Part shown: positions 12,230 through 23,208 of the stretch, piece by piece
Layout of the letters: each line of letters starts with the position of its first letter
How positions within the stretch are numbered: position 1 is the stretch's first letter
DNA from: Phoronis australis
Lineage: Eukaryota; Phoronida; Phoronidae
Length of the DNA stretch: 58,747 bases
Direction: 5' to 3'
Assembly (NCBI GenBank): GCA_002633005.1
Contig: NMRA01000006.1
Location: 609,667-668,413 of the forward strand
The notes under the pieces: model-generated
Seen by the model: the letters and a program-made list of their open reading frames with translations, nothing else
Databases searched by the model: none
What the model was told of the DNA's origin: nothing
Made by a program: the position numbers and the translations under genes

Positions 12230-12980
12230 NNNNNNNNNNNNNNNNNNNNNNNNNNNNNNNNNNNNNNNNNNNNNNNNNNNNNNNNNNNNNNNNNNNNNNN
12301 NNNNNNNNNNNNNNNNNNNNNNNNNNNNNNNNNNNNNNNNNNNNNNNNNNNNNNNNNNNNNNNNNNNNNNNNNNNNNNNNNNNNNNNNNNNNNNNNNNNN
12401 NNNNNNNNNNNNNNNNNNNNNNNNNNNNNNNNNNNNNNNNNNNNNNNNNNNNNNNNNNNNNNNNNNNNNNNNNNNNNNNNNNNNNNNNNNNNNNNNNNNN
12501 NNNNNNNNNNNNNNNNNNNNNNNNNNNNNNNNNNNNNNNNNNNNNNNNNNNNNNNNNNNNNNNNNNNNNNNNNNNNNNNNNNNNNNNNNNNNNNNNNNNN
12601 NNNNNNNNNNNNNNNNNNNNNNNNNNNNNNNNNNNNNNNNNNNNNNNNNNNNNNNNNNNNNNNNNNNNNNNNNNNNNNNNNNNNNNNNNNNNNNNNNNNN
12701 NNNNNNNNNNNNNNNNNNNNNNNNNNNNNNNNNNNNNNNNNNNNNNNNNNNNNNNNNNNNNNNNNNNNNNNNNNNNNNNNNNNNNNNNNNNNNNNNNNNN
12801 NNNNNNNNNNNNNNNNNNNNNNNNNNNNNNNNNNNNNNNNNNNNNNNNNNNNNNNNNNNNNNNNNNNNNNNNNNNNNNNNNNNNNNNNNNNNNNNNNNNN
12901 NNNNNNNNNNNNNNNNNNNNNNNNNNNNNNNNNNNNNNNNNNNNNNNNNNNNNNNNNNNNNNNNNNNNNNNNNNNNNNNN
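12230..12980. other. Assembly gap (N run)
   Basis: 751 unknown bases. The gap may hide the terminal exon of the SLC27-type gene. Confidence 1.
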
Positions 12981-14165
12981 AGTGATTAATTCTAGTTGGT
13001 TTAACCCAAGTCATATTTTCAGAGATAATCTTCTATATTCTAGTGGTTGTGTCAAAGACTTAATGTGTCCCTGGGTGGGGATTGGCCAGTACATGAGTGG
13101 ATTTTATGATATGCATTAATTGATAGGGACTAGTACATTTTATAGTTACTTTACAAATTATGGAAGTAGCCAAATCAATGGTGCTAATGGTATTTCCTAA
13201 CAATGTTTTAACATCTTAAAAGATGTACAAGATTGATACATGAAAGCAATTCCATGTTCATAGAGTAAAATTACAAAATATTTTGTAAAGTGTCTTGGGA
13301 TCTAAATAACCTTTTATGTTTTCTTGTCCTAGAAATATGTCTGAATTTTGTAGGATTTTGTATTATAATGGTGACCTGGTCATCTCTTAGGGAGTTTTAC
13401 AAAGGACAATTAACTGTTATTACATTTTATGTGAATTCTACAGTTTCTAAATTACAGCATAAATTTAAATACTATTTCTTCAAGTAGTGTATTTACATGT
13501 CGCCCCTTACCATGTATAATGGGACTATATCTACATGTAGTTCTGCTAACCATGACTGTTTAAGCTTGCCTGCCTGTCTGTGTGCGTGCGTGCGTGCCTG
13601 CGTGCGTGCCTGCGTGCGTGGTTGATGAGATTGGATTAACTTGTAAGACAATTTAAGTTGTAGTCATAGTAACATTCCCTACATGAAGTTTTATATTTTT
13701 TTAACGGATACCACACCCGGTTTTGGGATACTAACAGAGTATTGAAAACGGCTTTCCCATCCACATCTTTGAAACAAAATAGTGCTCTGTAACCCTCGAC
13801 AACCCTAAAACCTTTGGAGGGAAATTCGAAAACTCCTTTCAAAGTCTGCTAAACATGCAATACTTGATTCTTGTCTGTAACTTGCAAGGTTGACGCCAAT
13901 GATACATTTGCAGGTGACAGAACGAGGATAGGTTAAAATCGTCATAACATGGTTTGGTATCCTTTTAAGTAATTAAGGAGTTTTAACAAAATTATAAAGT
14001 CCTCATGTGTAATAATATGGTAATTTTATTTGTTTTTGATTAATTAAAAGCGTTTTAGCACAAATAGGGGTGCATGTATGTGCAGACTAGAATTTTCCTG
14101 TTTTTTTTTCTTTTATAGGGTACTAGGTCATCAAAAGACGATTTTATTACAATTAAGAGATAAAC
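12981..14165. other. Intergenic, A/T-rich
   Basis: No gene seen. The only structured item is the GTGC-rich microsatellite at 13568-13621. Confidence 0.6.
13568..13621. repeat. TGCG/TGCC tetranucleotide microsatellite
   Basis: Imperfect run of tgcg, tgcc and tgtc units. Confidence 0.9.
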
Positions 14166-14696
14166 CAGGGCTCGGTGCCTCAGTAATTTCAGACTCAAAC
14201 TTATACTCAAAATCTCATTTTGTACTCGCATCGAGTACCGGCAAACTCGAAATAGGCGTGTCGAATGTCTGAGATTCGAATTTTTTTATTCTATTTTGGA
14301 GTAAACATTCAAAATTTCGAGTTTGCTATGCTAGCGTACTTGAAATTGCAATCCATGATAATGAAAAAATGGCTGAAACAGTACATGAGAAATCGAGGTC
14401 GGGAACGGGCAGCTGCCAGGATCTGCAAACCGTTTGTTCAATGATCGCGAAAAATCCCTGGAAAGTCCGAGACGCGAGGAAGTTTTTCGAAGACACGGTT
14501 TCCTCCCTGATACCATAGTTTTTATCTTGGAACCACAACAAAAACATCGCTATCTCCAATGTATATATGTCTTCTTACCCAGTGATTCGAAAATGAACAT
14601 TAGGCACGCGTTTTCGAGCTTGAATTGAGTGAGACTGATTTCGAGTCGAAAAACTTGGAGTCTGAGTTCGAGTTTGACATAAGGCATCGGGCCCAG
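14166..14696. mobile_element. Foldback DNA-transposon relic, hAT-like ends
   Basis: The left end CAGGGCTCGGTGCCTCA faces the inverse of the right end, CTGGGCCCGATGCCTTA. The inner arms continue the mirror relation, with many 'aactcgaa', 'cagactc' and 'ttcgagt' words on both sides. CAGGGCTCG-type termini are common in hAT elements. I find no clear target-site duplication, and no transposase frame is present, so this is a non-autonomous or decayed copy. Confidence 0.6.
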
Positions 14697-15883
14697 GTGT
14701 TCTCTGACTCATTATGCTCCACGTGCATCAATCTCTCACGTGATAACCCAAATATACACTTGATCGGGTGCACCGACTCGTACCCAAACCGGAAATTTTG
14801 CTAAAACTTGTATTATCGGTATGGCTGCGTATATAGTACCTTAAACTTGCATCAGTTTGATGTAAAGAAATGTATTTAATAAATGTCTGACAGAATTATA
14901 CTCACTTGTTAACTCTAAGTTAAATCTGTAATTGTGAAAATTTTCAGATGCGTGTGTGGTGTAAATTGGTCGTGTAGTCTTCTACGTCAGCTGTGGTAGT
15001 CGATTGCATTCGGTGTTTGATGTCACACTAGTTGCCAACATTTAAGAATGGAAAAATATCTGGATTGAAAATGCAAGACATACGGATATAAGGCGGGACA
15101 TTTTGGTCTGTGCCAAAACGCAGGGGTGAAATGTCCGTCATAATACCCGAAAACGCCCAATTATAGTGTTAAATTCCTTTTTTAGTCAAATGAGGAAAAT
15201 GGTACTAAATCCGGTGGAAAATCACAATACTATACGACACTAAATCATTTTCGTCATGTGTAAGAAATCGGAACGTTTAAATGCGTTGGCGGGCGCGGGA
15301 TATCCCTTCAAAAAGCGGATCAGTACCACCGAAATTCGGACAGGTGACAAGTACCCATTATTTAAAATGTCTTTATCCATCAATAGCCGTCAATTGGGTC
15401 TGTGTACGCCATCTTCTGATTCGTTGTGGGAGTTTTCTAATACTGATGAGTTGTTTCAGGCACATATCGCGGGTTCTCGTGCACGAGGTTCTCGCATTGT
15501 TTAACTCTAGTTGTGTCCGCCTTTAAACAATCGTTCATGGCAAACGTAGACAAAAATAATTACTAATGTCTTTTTTTTCATTTCTCAAAGGCTTCTGACA
15601 TTGTGAATTGCCTTTCTGTATATTCACGAGACATTGATACAACCAAATTAGGGTCACTGCTCGAGGTGGTTCGCAACTGACGATGGGTGACTGAAAGCAT
15701 GTTAGCATATGTTGAAAGTACAAAGCCCAATACACTGAAATTTCAATGGCTACGCAGTTCTTATGCGCACATTGCATTCTGTAGACAAGGTAAAATACAT
15801 GAAGAGCGTCCAGCGCCGTTGGATGCATGAATATTCATGCCATCATCGTACAATTTGCGGCTGCTTCAACGTATTTAGCGACA
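14697..15883. other. Intergenic
   Basis: Nothing recognised apart from the palindrome at 15825-15840. The overlapping frames at 15256-15526 show no domain or codon signature. Confidence 0.5.
15825..15840. promoter_or_regulatory. Perfect 16-bp palindrome, POU-type
   Basis: GCATGAATATTCATGC is self-complementary. The half-site ATGAATAT resembles homodimer sites of POU homeodomain factors. It lies within 50 bp of the 3' end of the minus-strand micro-ORF. Function is inferred only. Confidence 0.35.
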
Positions 15884-16105
15884 TCACTTTTCGGGAACAC
15901 TGGCTTCCTCGTCGATTGTTGGCCTTTCTCGACATACATGTAGATGCTGCCTTTTAAATCTCTCGCTGAACTCATAGTTCGTCACAAAGTTATACTTCCT
16001 ATAATAACAAAACAGTACCAGGCCGACTATTGCTAAGATAATTAGCAGATAACCCGCAACGGAGAGTGCCCCTGTCATAATTGCACAAAAGTGGACGTAC
16101 CACAT
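15884..16105 (-). CDS. Small single-pass membrane protein, 73 aa (hypothetical)
   Basis: The ORF has a real ATG (the start codon is at 16105-16103 on the - strand). The protein has a short N-terminus (MWYVHFCAIM), one strongly hydrophobic segment at about residues 11-33 (GALSVAGYLLIILAIVGLVL), then FCYYRKYNF and a mixed charged tail ending TIDEEASVPEK. The Cys and basic residues just after the membrane segment suggest a cytosolic tail (positive-inside rule). I recognise no family. It stands head-to-head with another micro-membrane ORF 348 bp away. It could be a chance ORF, but a membrane segment followed by a soluble charged tail is unusual in random A/T-rich sequence. Confidence 0.45.
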   Translation of the reverse strand: MWYVHFCAIMTGALSVAGYLLIILAIVGLVLFCYYRKYNFVTNYEFSERFKRQHLHVCRERPTIDEEASVPEK

Positions 16106-16453
16106 ACTAACTCAATCCATCAATATATATGTATATAGGTGGCACTGATTGTTTGAAATTTGCAAAGAGCTCTTTTACATGTGAGCAAGATTCAACTATG
16201 GTCGCGTGCTGGTGACGTCAGATCTCCGTAAAAGCATTCATCAGCTTAGAGAACCCTCGAGGCGAGAGTCGCAAGGTTTAGCTTCACTATCTGCAACGAA
16301 GTTTGTCCCCATAATTTGCACACTAGTGTGAAAATATCCGATGCACTGGATCTTGAACGAAATGTTTGCAAAAGTTCACTGTTGAGAGAAAAGAAAAATC
16401 GGCGCGATAGGTTCAAGGTTGCGACAAACGGAAATGGGAGAAGCTTCGACAAT
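16106..16453. promoter_or_regulatory. Possible bidirectional promoter between two micro-ORFs
   Basis: 348 bp separate the divergent start codons. An A/T-rich 'tatatatgtatata' at about 16124-16137 could serve as a TATA-type element. 'AGGTGGCACT' at 16138-16147 resembles a CTCF core (11 of 12). The + strand frame is open from about 16316, so the plus gene might start further upstream with a non-hydrophobic extension. Confidence 0.3.
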
Positions 16454-16693
16454 ATGTTCATCACAACTGCAATTACAAAGGCGGTCCTGTACTCCATGAT
16501 TGTGGCCGTTTTAATCTTGTTTTTCTACGCTATCATCTGCTTTTGCGGTATGCCCATCACAATAGAAAACGTCAAGAACGTGTTAAACAAGTACGACCCT
16601 GAGACACCGTCATCGAAACCGCCCGTGGATGACGAGAACTTGGGTGAGGATGCTGAGGATTACGATGGGGACGACGGATACGACTATTACTAA
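16454..16693 (+). CDS. Small single-pass membrane protein with acidic tail, 79 aa (hypothetical)
   Basis: I start at the in-frame ATG 16454. The open frame upstream to 16316 has no other ATG in it. After MFITTAITK the segment AVLYSMIVAVLILFFYAIIC (residues 10-29) is a clear membrane helix, followed by FCGM. The tail is hydrophilic and turns very acidic: PVDDENLGEDAEDYDGDD and a final YDYY before TAA. The composition (hydrophobic core, then a low-complexity acidic end) looks like a genuine small regulatory membrane protein, but I recognise no family. It is divergent with the ORF at 15884-16105. Confidence 0.5.
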   Translation: MFITTAITKAVLYSMIVAVLILFFYAIICFCGMPITIENVKNVLNKYDPETPSSKPPVDDENLGEDAEDYDGDDGYDYY

Positions 16694-17280
16694 ATCATGC
16701 ACCTGAGGGTAATGACCTCGGTAATGATTATTATCAGTGGAAAATATCTGTTTCCATTAATGTGAAATTCTTGTAGTAGCCTACATGCCTCACATTGAGG
16801 TAAGCGTGGAATCGTCACTGGTTCCTTGGATATGCACTGTATGTGCAACGTTGCAGTTTCTAATCAGAATTATTTCAGTTAACGTCTTTCAAAAGTGTGT
16901 GTTTCACTTACGTACACAGTATTCGATTATCAGTGTTGGCTTTTTATTTTACTGATTACAGACACGAGCGTCTAGAGTCCCAAACGGCACTGTTTCCGTT
17001 TGGGGGCGATTAGTTCGATAAATTCACAACTTCAACATGCAAAATCAAAATCAGCAAGTAAAATGAAGTTATTATAATTCCATTTACATGTATCTATCTT
17101 CATTTTGATGTGTTTGAAAATGTAGAAAAACATCATCATAAGATAGTAGGATGTCGGTTTTATTATAATTCACCTCATCACTAGTGTTTGATGTATTGTT
17201 AACCGTGAGGCTCCGGGTTTTCAGCTGAAATCCCGTAACTTACAGCATTTAGATATGAATCAATAAAGTGAGTACTGCTA
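16694..17280. other. Intergenic
   Basis: Probable 3' flank of the small membrane-protein ORF. Nothing further is recognised. Confidence 0.5.
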
Positions 17281-17500
17281 CAGCTGTGGCAGATTTAAGG
17301 GGGGGGGGGGCAAGGGGGCCATGCCCCCCTAAAATTTCCCCATACTTCATCTGGAACTTCGGGGGTGTGAATGTCTGACAGGCAAAATCCTGGCTAATAC
17401 TCTGCCCTGGCCAGTGTCGTAGTGGTAAAATTAGAGGTAGCCTAAGTAGGCGCAACTCTACCCTGCCCCCCCCCAACTCAAAATCCTGGATCTGCCCCTG
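17281..17500. mobile_element. hAT-like MITE with G-rich terminal repeats
   Basis: The ends are inverted. The left reads CAGCTGTGGCAGATTTAAGG followed by a G-run; the right, read inversely, is CAGGGGCAGATCCAGGATTT followed by a G-run. Flanks are TACTGCTA on the left (17273-17280) and TACACTGCTA on the right, i.e. an 8-bp duplication if a 2-base insertion is allowed. The internal stretch 17413-17456 (CAGTGTCGTAGTGGTAAAAT, then GTAGGCGC) resembles the left end of the MITE at 28015. The minus-strand open frame across it is not a gene. Confidence 0.7.
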
Positions 17501-18448
17501 TACACTGCTATTTGCTGCGGTGTCTTTCCGTTGAACAAGATTTCCAAAACCGCGTAACCCTGACATGAGCGCTAAGGCATGTCGCGTTGTCGCCCATCTG
17601 TTACGTGTGACATTTCCGCTCTGTTTCTTGTCCCTGCATGTTGGCGTTGCTCGACTCGAAATGTATTTTTCACATTTTCGAAGCGTTCTGACTTCAGCGT
17701 GTTGATGGCACACTGTGAAAATCGTTAATGAGGCTTGCTTATCCGCGTAATATTGGGGATCCTTTCCGTTTATCAGTTGAAATTTTGCATGATACATTTT
17801 TACTCGTACACGCGCTCAAGATGGTGCCGGTGTGCGTTTTGGCCCTGTACTTGGCTAGCATGGAAGGCCCGGGTCAGTATACAGCACTATTCACCGCAGT
17901 TACGGCAACGCAAAAGCCAAACCTTAAAGAATTTTCGGGAGTACTAGTTCTATCGGGAATCAATCCCCTGAAAACCTTTTGCTTGCATGGGAAAGTTCTC
18001 TTAAAGTGTTCCGCAGTTGGACTAACAAGTGGTGTCTGAAGTTCATATCATCAGTCAACCCTCCAAAATATATGCATATGATTAATACACATAGTTCACT
18101 GACCTTTATTACCACATTTTGGGGTATGAAAAGCAACCAACATATGACAGCATAGCATAGTACTACAAGGGCGACGACCCCTTTCTTAATTGGCAGACTT
18201 TGAAGTTAGCAGAAATCAACCGGCACCACGAAGTTAACGCTAACAAGAGAATAAAGTAATGTACATAGCCATAAAACTTTATTGTTCCTCCAGTTCTATG
18301 GTGTGGCCCAGTGATCGAGAGAGGATCGATATTGACCTTGGGAGGCGATAGGTTCCTTCAGGGGATCGATAAAAACCCGAGGGTCGATTTGATTTCATTA
18401 AGCCGATTAGCAGCTTTTGTCACTTCATTCGCGTGACGAAAACATACA
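17501..18448. other. Intergenic
   Basis: No gene is supported. The + strand ORF 17728-18039 contains an internal Met (17821) followed by a mildly hydrophobic stretch (MVPVCVLALYLASMEG), too weak to call. At 18315-18390 GATCGA/GTCGAT words recur (five times in 75 bp). Confidence 0.45.
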
Positions 18449-18597
18449 CCTGCCTCCCGTTCAGTAACGCTAGGACCTCGCTAAAAAGCAAGACTTCGCG
18501 AGATTACGTGAGATATTGCCGTGTATTTTAAATAAAAACACGTGACTTTGAATAGGTCCTAGCGGAGGTCCTATAGCGTCTACTGAACGCACGCCTG
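18449..18597 (-). mobile_element. MITE 'CACGTG family', copy 1 (inverted)
   Basis: About 149 bp with imperfect terminal inverted repeats (CTGCCTCCCGTTCAGTAACG and, inversely at the other end, CAGGCGTGCGTTCAGTAGAC). The core reads 'acttcgcgagattacgtgag' and 'aaCACGTGactt'. It lies in the opposite orientation to copies 2 and 3. Confidence 0.85.
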
Positions 18598-21500
18598 TAT
18601 TGCGTATTCTCAAGTATATGTCGTGAGTATGAAAGCGATTTCCCGTCTGTCCGCCAGGGGTAGCGATGGAACTTCAGAGGGATTCCGGGTGGGTGACCCC
18701 TTCCTCCAACAGATGTGGATTTAGTTGGACAAAAAGGAAAAATTTGGGCACGGGAAGAAAGGGTTGAGAAAAGAGGTCCGTTTAAGCGGGTGTTTCCAGT
18801 TTGAGAGTTGTGAAAAGTGGTCGTTTCATATGGACTCAGTCCGTTAGTGATAAATTTGCCGTGGCCTTTACCTGTGGGTTTCTTGGTATTATGATCATTA
18901 CATGTTGGTCACGTGATGTGACCAAGAGATTGCGTGCAGGCAACATTTAAAAATGTTCGCGATTATTTAGATTTGCTGTGAGTTTTCATTCCGATGAAAT
19001 TATTCCATGTGGTCACACGAGTGGCGTATAGTTGATCAACAAATAAGTTCACCGCCATGATCACGGAAGCGTTTCCGTCTCGTGCCGCAATCGCGACTAA
19101 CGAGTTTCTCTTACAAACTAGCTTCAGATCAACTCGTTTCAGCAGTTCCCTGGACTGTCACGAAACAGGACTGTCTATAAGGAAGTAGGTGGTAATGAAA
19201 TGTTTAATCCAATAAGATTTTAATTAATCAGTGAAAGTCAGGATTAAAATTCATTTAGGGGAGTGGTTAATTAATAAATTTGATTTTCCCTTGTAACACT
19301 CATGCAGGTGGACATTAAAAACAGAAATTTTACGAAAGGCCATGAAAAAATAAACGAAACTGTTTCATCGCCCACTCACCAACCGAGTTTCCTCACAGAT
19401 GACGTCGTCCAGTTTACCAAATCTTTCTATATTACTAGAAAAGTTTGCGGACAAAAGAACAAAGTGATTGCTGGTATGCTTTGATCAAAGTTTTGCATTT
19501 TTTTATAAATTGTTTTGCTAATCAATGACAGCGTTCATCGACACGCTCAAAAAATATTACCTCTGCGTATTGAAGAGCAACGAAGACTTCATGTATAGTA
19601 CATTTCAACAAAAGTAATCAGACAAAATACCATTTCCTCGCCATGACAGCTAATTTTATTCACACCAAAAACAATTGGTAAAAACTATTATGACGTCAAA
19701 TTCTAATTACAAAATTGCGTAGCCACATTACTAACTTCCCTGTTACGTCATCTTTCATCTTCGTTCATGGGAGCAGATTACTCCGACGTTGAATTCGTCT
19801 TCCTCACAGTCGCCATGACGGGGAATAGCGTGTTTGTATTCTTTTGGGGTGTACATTAGGTGATTTTGTTCTACTGTCTACTTGGCCGATACAATGGCAT
19901 TTCTGAAACCATAAGCGATAGTTTTGGCAGAAAAAGAACAGAAAGTAAAAAAAAATAAAGCTCGAGACAATAATGTTGCAATGACATTAGCAGCTGTCTA
20001 CTCTAGTAAGTACAACATGACCAGACTTTACTCTCAAGTATGTATAAGATGCGACATTGCGAGCTGCTTATCTTTGTGCAGTTGAAACGGCAGCGTTCTC
20101 TCTAGATGTTTGTTTGGGGGCTTGTAAAATGGAAACACATATTTTGATACTGCGGATATTTTTGACTTAGTTAATAACTTAATTTTTTCTTTTTACTATT
20201 CTATTTTTATTTAGGTCATGTGATCAATTCTTTTCGTGAAATTCAACAATAAAGAAAGGTTTATGGATAGGAAAACAGCGGTATTAATAACATGATTAAA
20301 TTTTATTCGATATAGATGGTCATGGTGAGATCGTTGTTACACTTTTCGAGAATATCATTTCCTTTTTGTGTTGTGCAACGTCATTTTTTGTGAAAATCAT
20401 AAAAGTCATATTTTTATAGCCCCTTATGCAAAGGGAGAACATTCTAAAAATAATTCCTAAGGACTAAAGATCGCTTATATTTCACAAATTTGCCTTATTA
20501 GGGATATCAACCGTGTTTTTAGCTAAATCATCATTGAAGACTAAATTTACTTCGTTCACTCAAAATTGTTTTATTTAAACTATTTTGTAAAGCAATCTGT
20601 ATTTCCTCACTAACCGTCCTTGAGTAACGAATAAATAAAATAGATGCCGTGCAGATTCCAACGGATAAGAATATAAAATAGTAAAAGTAAACCGAAGAGC
20701 GTTGGTTCTAAAATATGTTCATCAATGCCACGATATATTTTAGTACCGACGTTCGGCGTGTTACTTTTACTACTGAGTAACGGATGATTGACAGATACCC
20801 TAGCGTTTTCAAGAACAGTGCATAAATCAAAGTATATACAAGTTTCATGGGAATTTAATCAGTCGTTTCTGAGTTATGATGTTCCGAAATTAGCTACTTA
20901 ATTTGGACATTTTTCAGAGTCATACACAAGCTCAACCAACTGTCGCAATAAAACGTCCAAAGGAGAATTTACTAATATTCAAGCATAGCATATTTAGTTG
21001 GTTTGGGGATGTTATCTTGTGTAGTTTTAATTATTTTTTGACACTTTGGCACATTTTTCTTACTTTTACGTTTTTAATAAAAACTATATTAAGACCGGTG
21101 CAGCGATAATCTAGTCAATCCGAAGCCGCAAAATTCATACTCGAATAAATCAAGTTAGCAACGGCGAGTCTTCTCATTGACGTAATCAGTGAACTCCGTT
21201 AGATCAATAGCTTGATCACACTTGAAGAAAAACAAAGGGTTACACCCTGAATTGTGAATCATAAAAGTGGTTTCCAAAGATCGCGCTGTATAGCTTTTTC
21301 AGAAGAATGCGTTCCGGAGACGTAAACTTGCGAAAAACAACTGCAAGATCAAACAAAATCACGCGAGTGAAAGACAAGTGTTTTGCCAGTATGCTGCCAT
21401 GGAGACATCAGCACTAGCGTACGAGAATAGCGGCTACTAAAGTAATCATTTGGTGAGGTTGGAATGGCAATTAATGGGATAAAATTTCCTGTTTCCGTTC

Positions 21501-21983
21501 CATAAGCGAAGATTTCCATCCCGAAGAGTTTCGCGAGTGTCTTAGGTGTACCGAACGCGTCTCAATTCTTAGATCCGAAAGTGTGACTCTGGGAGCACTT
21601 TTTGCCGAACAACACAAACGCAACGTGTCTGAATTATTGAAACTGCATTTCGCCTTGTTTAACTGGCTAAAAAACAAGAATTAAATTATGCCTCCCCTCT
21701 TAAGAAATCGGCCTTAAAATTTTCCTTGCCGAGATAGGACCCATTTTTCTATTACCAAAAACAGCATCGAAACCAATAACGACACAATAAAAACCTTCAA
21801 AATCTACTGGGGTTGGCGAACCCTGAAATATTGTGAATTCGAAAATGACGCATTTTGCTTTGCCTGCTACTTCAGTTACCGGTTGGCATTCGGCAACACC
21901 AAAATTGGTTGAGCGCTTCGGTTATTGCGCACAGCTACAGAACTCACTGAACTACCAAAGAAAAAGCACGATTTTACGCATAC
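18598..21983. other. Intergenic, A/T-rich
   Basis: 3.4 kb with no gene or recognisable repeat. Short open frames at 19302, 20903 and 21471 have no protein-like features. Confidence 0.5.
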
Positions 21984-22139
21984 CGGGCGTGCGTTCAGTA
22001 GACGTTAGGACCTGTGCTAGGACCTAGCTAAAACCTAGTCAAAGTCACGTGTTCTCATTTGAAATGCATGGCAATATCTCACGTAATCTCGCGAAGTCTT
22101 GATTTTTAGCGAGGTCCTACGTTACTGAACGGGAGGCGG
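21984..22139 (+). mobile_element. MITE 'CACGTG family', copy 2
   Basis: 156 bp. The left end is CGGGCGTGCGTTCAGTAGAC and the right end CGTTACTGAACGGGAGGCGG. The internal order is the mirror image of copy 1: 'gtcaCGTGttctc', 'atatctcacgtaatctcgcg', 'aagtcttg', 'tagcgaggtcct'. Confidence 0.88.
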
Positions 22140-22396
22140 TTGTCGTTTTCGGAATTTGTTCAGTGCATATCATTTCCGGTTTTGGAAGCTATACATTGTT
22201 ATTGAAATCGACCTTCGCTAAAATGGTTTACTTCAGTTTGAACTTTGTCAATTTAGAATTAAGAATAATAATCAGTCAGCTATACACCCTGCCATCAGAT
22301 GCACTATAAACTCCATATGTTCTCCGTGCACAAAGTCTGTGATCTTGCACGCAAGCCGCGACCATCACTACTGGCTGCTATGTCACTCTTCACTAG

Positions 22397-22505
22397 AGGC
22401 GCCTGGGCTTCAGTAACGCTTGGACTTCGCTAAAAACACGACTTCGCGAGATTAAGAAGATATTGCCGTATATTTAAAACGAGAACACGTGATTTTGGCT
22501 AGATT
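22397..22505 (-). mobile_element. MITE 'CACGTG family', truncated copy 4
   Basis: It begins GGCGCCTGGGCTTCAGTAAC and continues with 'acttcgcgagatta', 'atattgccgta' and 'gaaCACGTGattttggct', then stops. The last third of the element is missing. Confidence 0.8.
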
Positions 22506-22800
22506 ATCATAACCGCGAGAAAGCTACTGAAATGTACCCTGGTGTATTGGCACATTTTACTTCCGGTAAGTACGTTGTCCGCTTACTTATCGGGAGCTGA
22601 GATGAGCACTGGAAGAGAGTGGCGCCTCATTTTGTAGGAAAATACTGTAGACGCGAATCTGATGTCTACGATTTATGAGTGCATCGAACATGCTGGAATT
22701 AATCATTACGTCTTCTTTTTGTCCCCTTGATTCTACGTCACGCGAATATGACGTAGGATTTTGTTTGCACAGAGTCATGCAAGTGCTACTAACGTGAAGT

Positions 22801-23208
22801 ATGTTCTTCTTAGTATACCTTCTCGGAGGCATTATGGCGGTACTTGTGGTACTGTGCTCCATAATGTCCATTTACTGCTTCATCTGTTATTGCTTTATTC
22901 CGTTGAAGAGCAAAGTTTGGCATATTACTCCGAAAGTAGCTGCGAATCTTCCTGCAAAAGAGGTATGTAAAACGGATTCCAAAACTTCAGATGATAAACT
23001 CTCGTTGAAAAAGCAGATTTCAAAAAATGATCTGGGGAGAAAAGGCAGGAAACAAAGTTCAGTGGCGGCAAAGATTCCAGGAAGTGGGAACAAGGTAAGC
23101 ACCGGGAACCTCGCAGCCAGAAAGTCTATTAGTCACGCAAAATTCGAAAGACGACAAAACCCTAAAAGGAATACATCTACACAGACCAAGAAAATCCGCT
23201 TCACGTAA
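22801..23208 (+). CDS. Small membrane-anchored basic protein, up to 135 aa (hypothetical)
   Basis: The ORF starts with ATG and ends at TAA 23208. Residues 3-32 are hydrophobic and Cys-rich (FLVYLLGGIMAVLVVLCSIM, then YCFICYCFIP), giving one membrane helix with a cluster of cysteines at the cytosolic face that could be palmitoylated. The remaining 100 residues are hydrophilic and strongly basic (many K/R, S, T), ending TKKIRFT. Two good donor-like sites lie within it (gag|gtatgt at 22965 and aag|gtaagc at 23095), so the true gene may be spliced and its tail different. No family is recognised. It is the third micro-membrane ORF within 7.3 kb. Confidence 0.42.
   Translation: MFFLVYLLGGIMAVLVVLCSIMSIYCFICYCFIPLKSKVWHITPKVAANLPAKEVCKTDSKTSDDKLSLKKQISKNDLGRKGRKQSSVAAKIPGSGNKVSTGNLAARKSISHAKFERRQNPKRNTSTQTKKIRFT

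Noticed and set aside
12058-13119. Long open frames of 288-342 codons across the N run
   Set aside because: They are open only because N codons are not stops; the visible residues come from a CAT/ATC microsatellite.
17249-17797. 182-codon minus-strand ORF
   Set aside because: It reads through the hAT-like MITE and flanking sequence; the protein is low-complexity Gly/Pro/Leu from G- and C-runs.
17821-18039. Possible secreted peptide (Met at 17821 with a hydrophobic start)
   Set aside because: The hydrophobic stretch is interrupted, and there is no conserved feature or clear gene structure.
22587-22871. 94-codon minus-strand ORF
   Set aside because: Antisense overlap of the better supported + strand micro-membrane ORF at 22801; no protein features.
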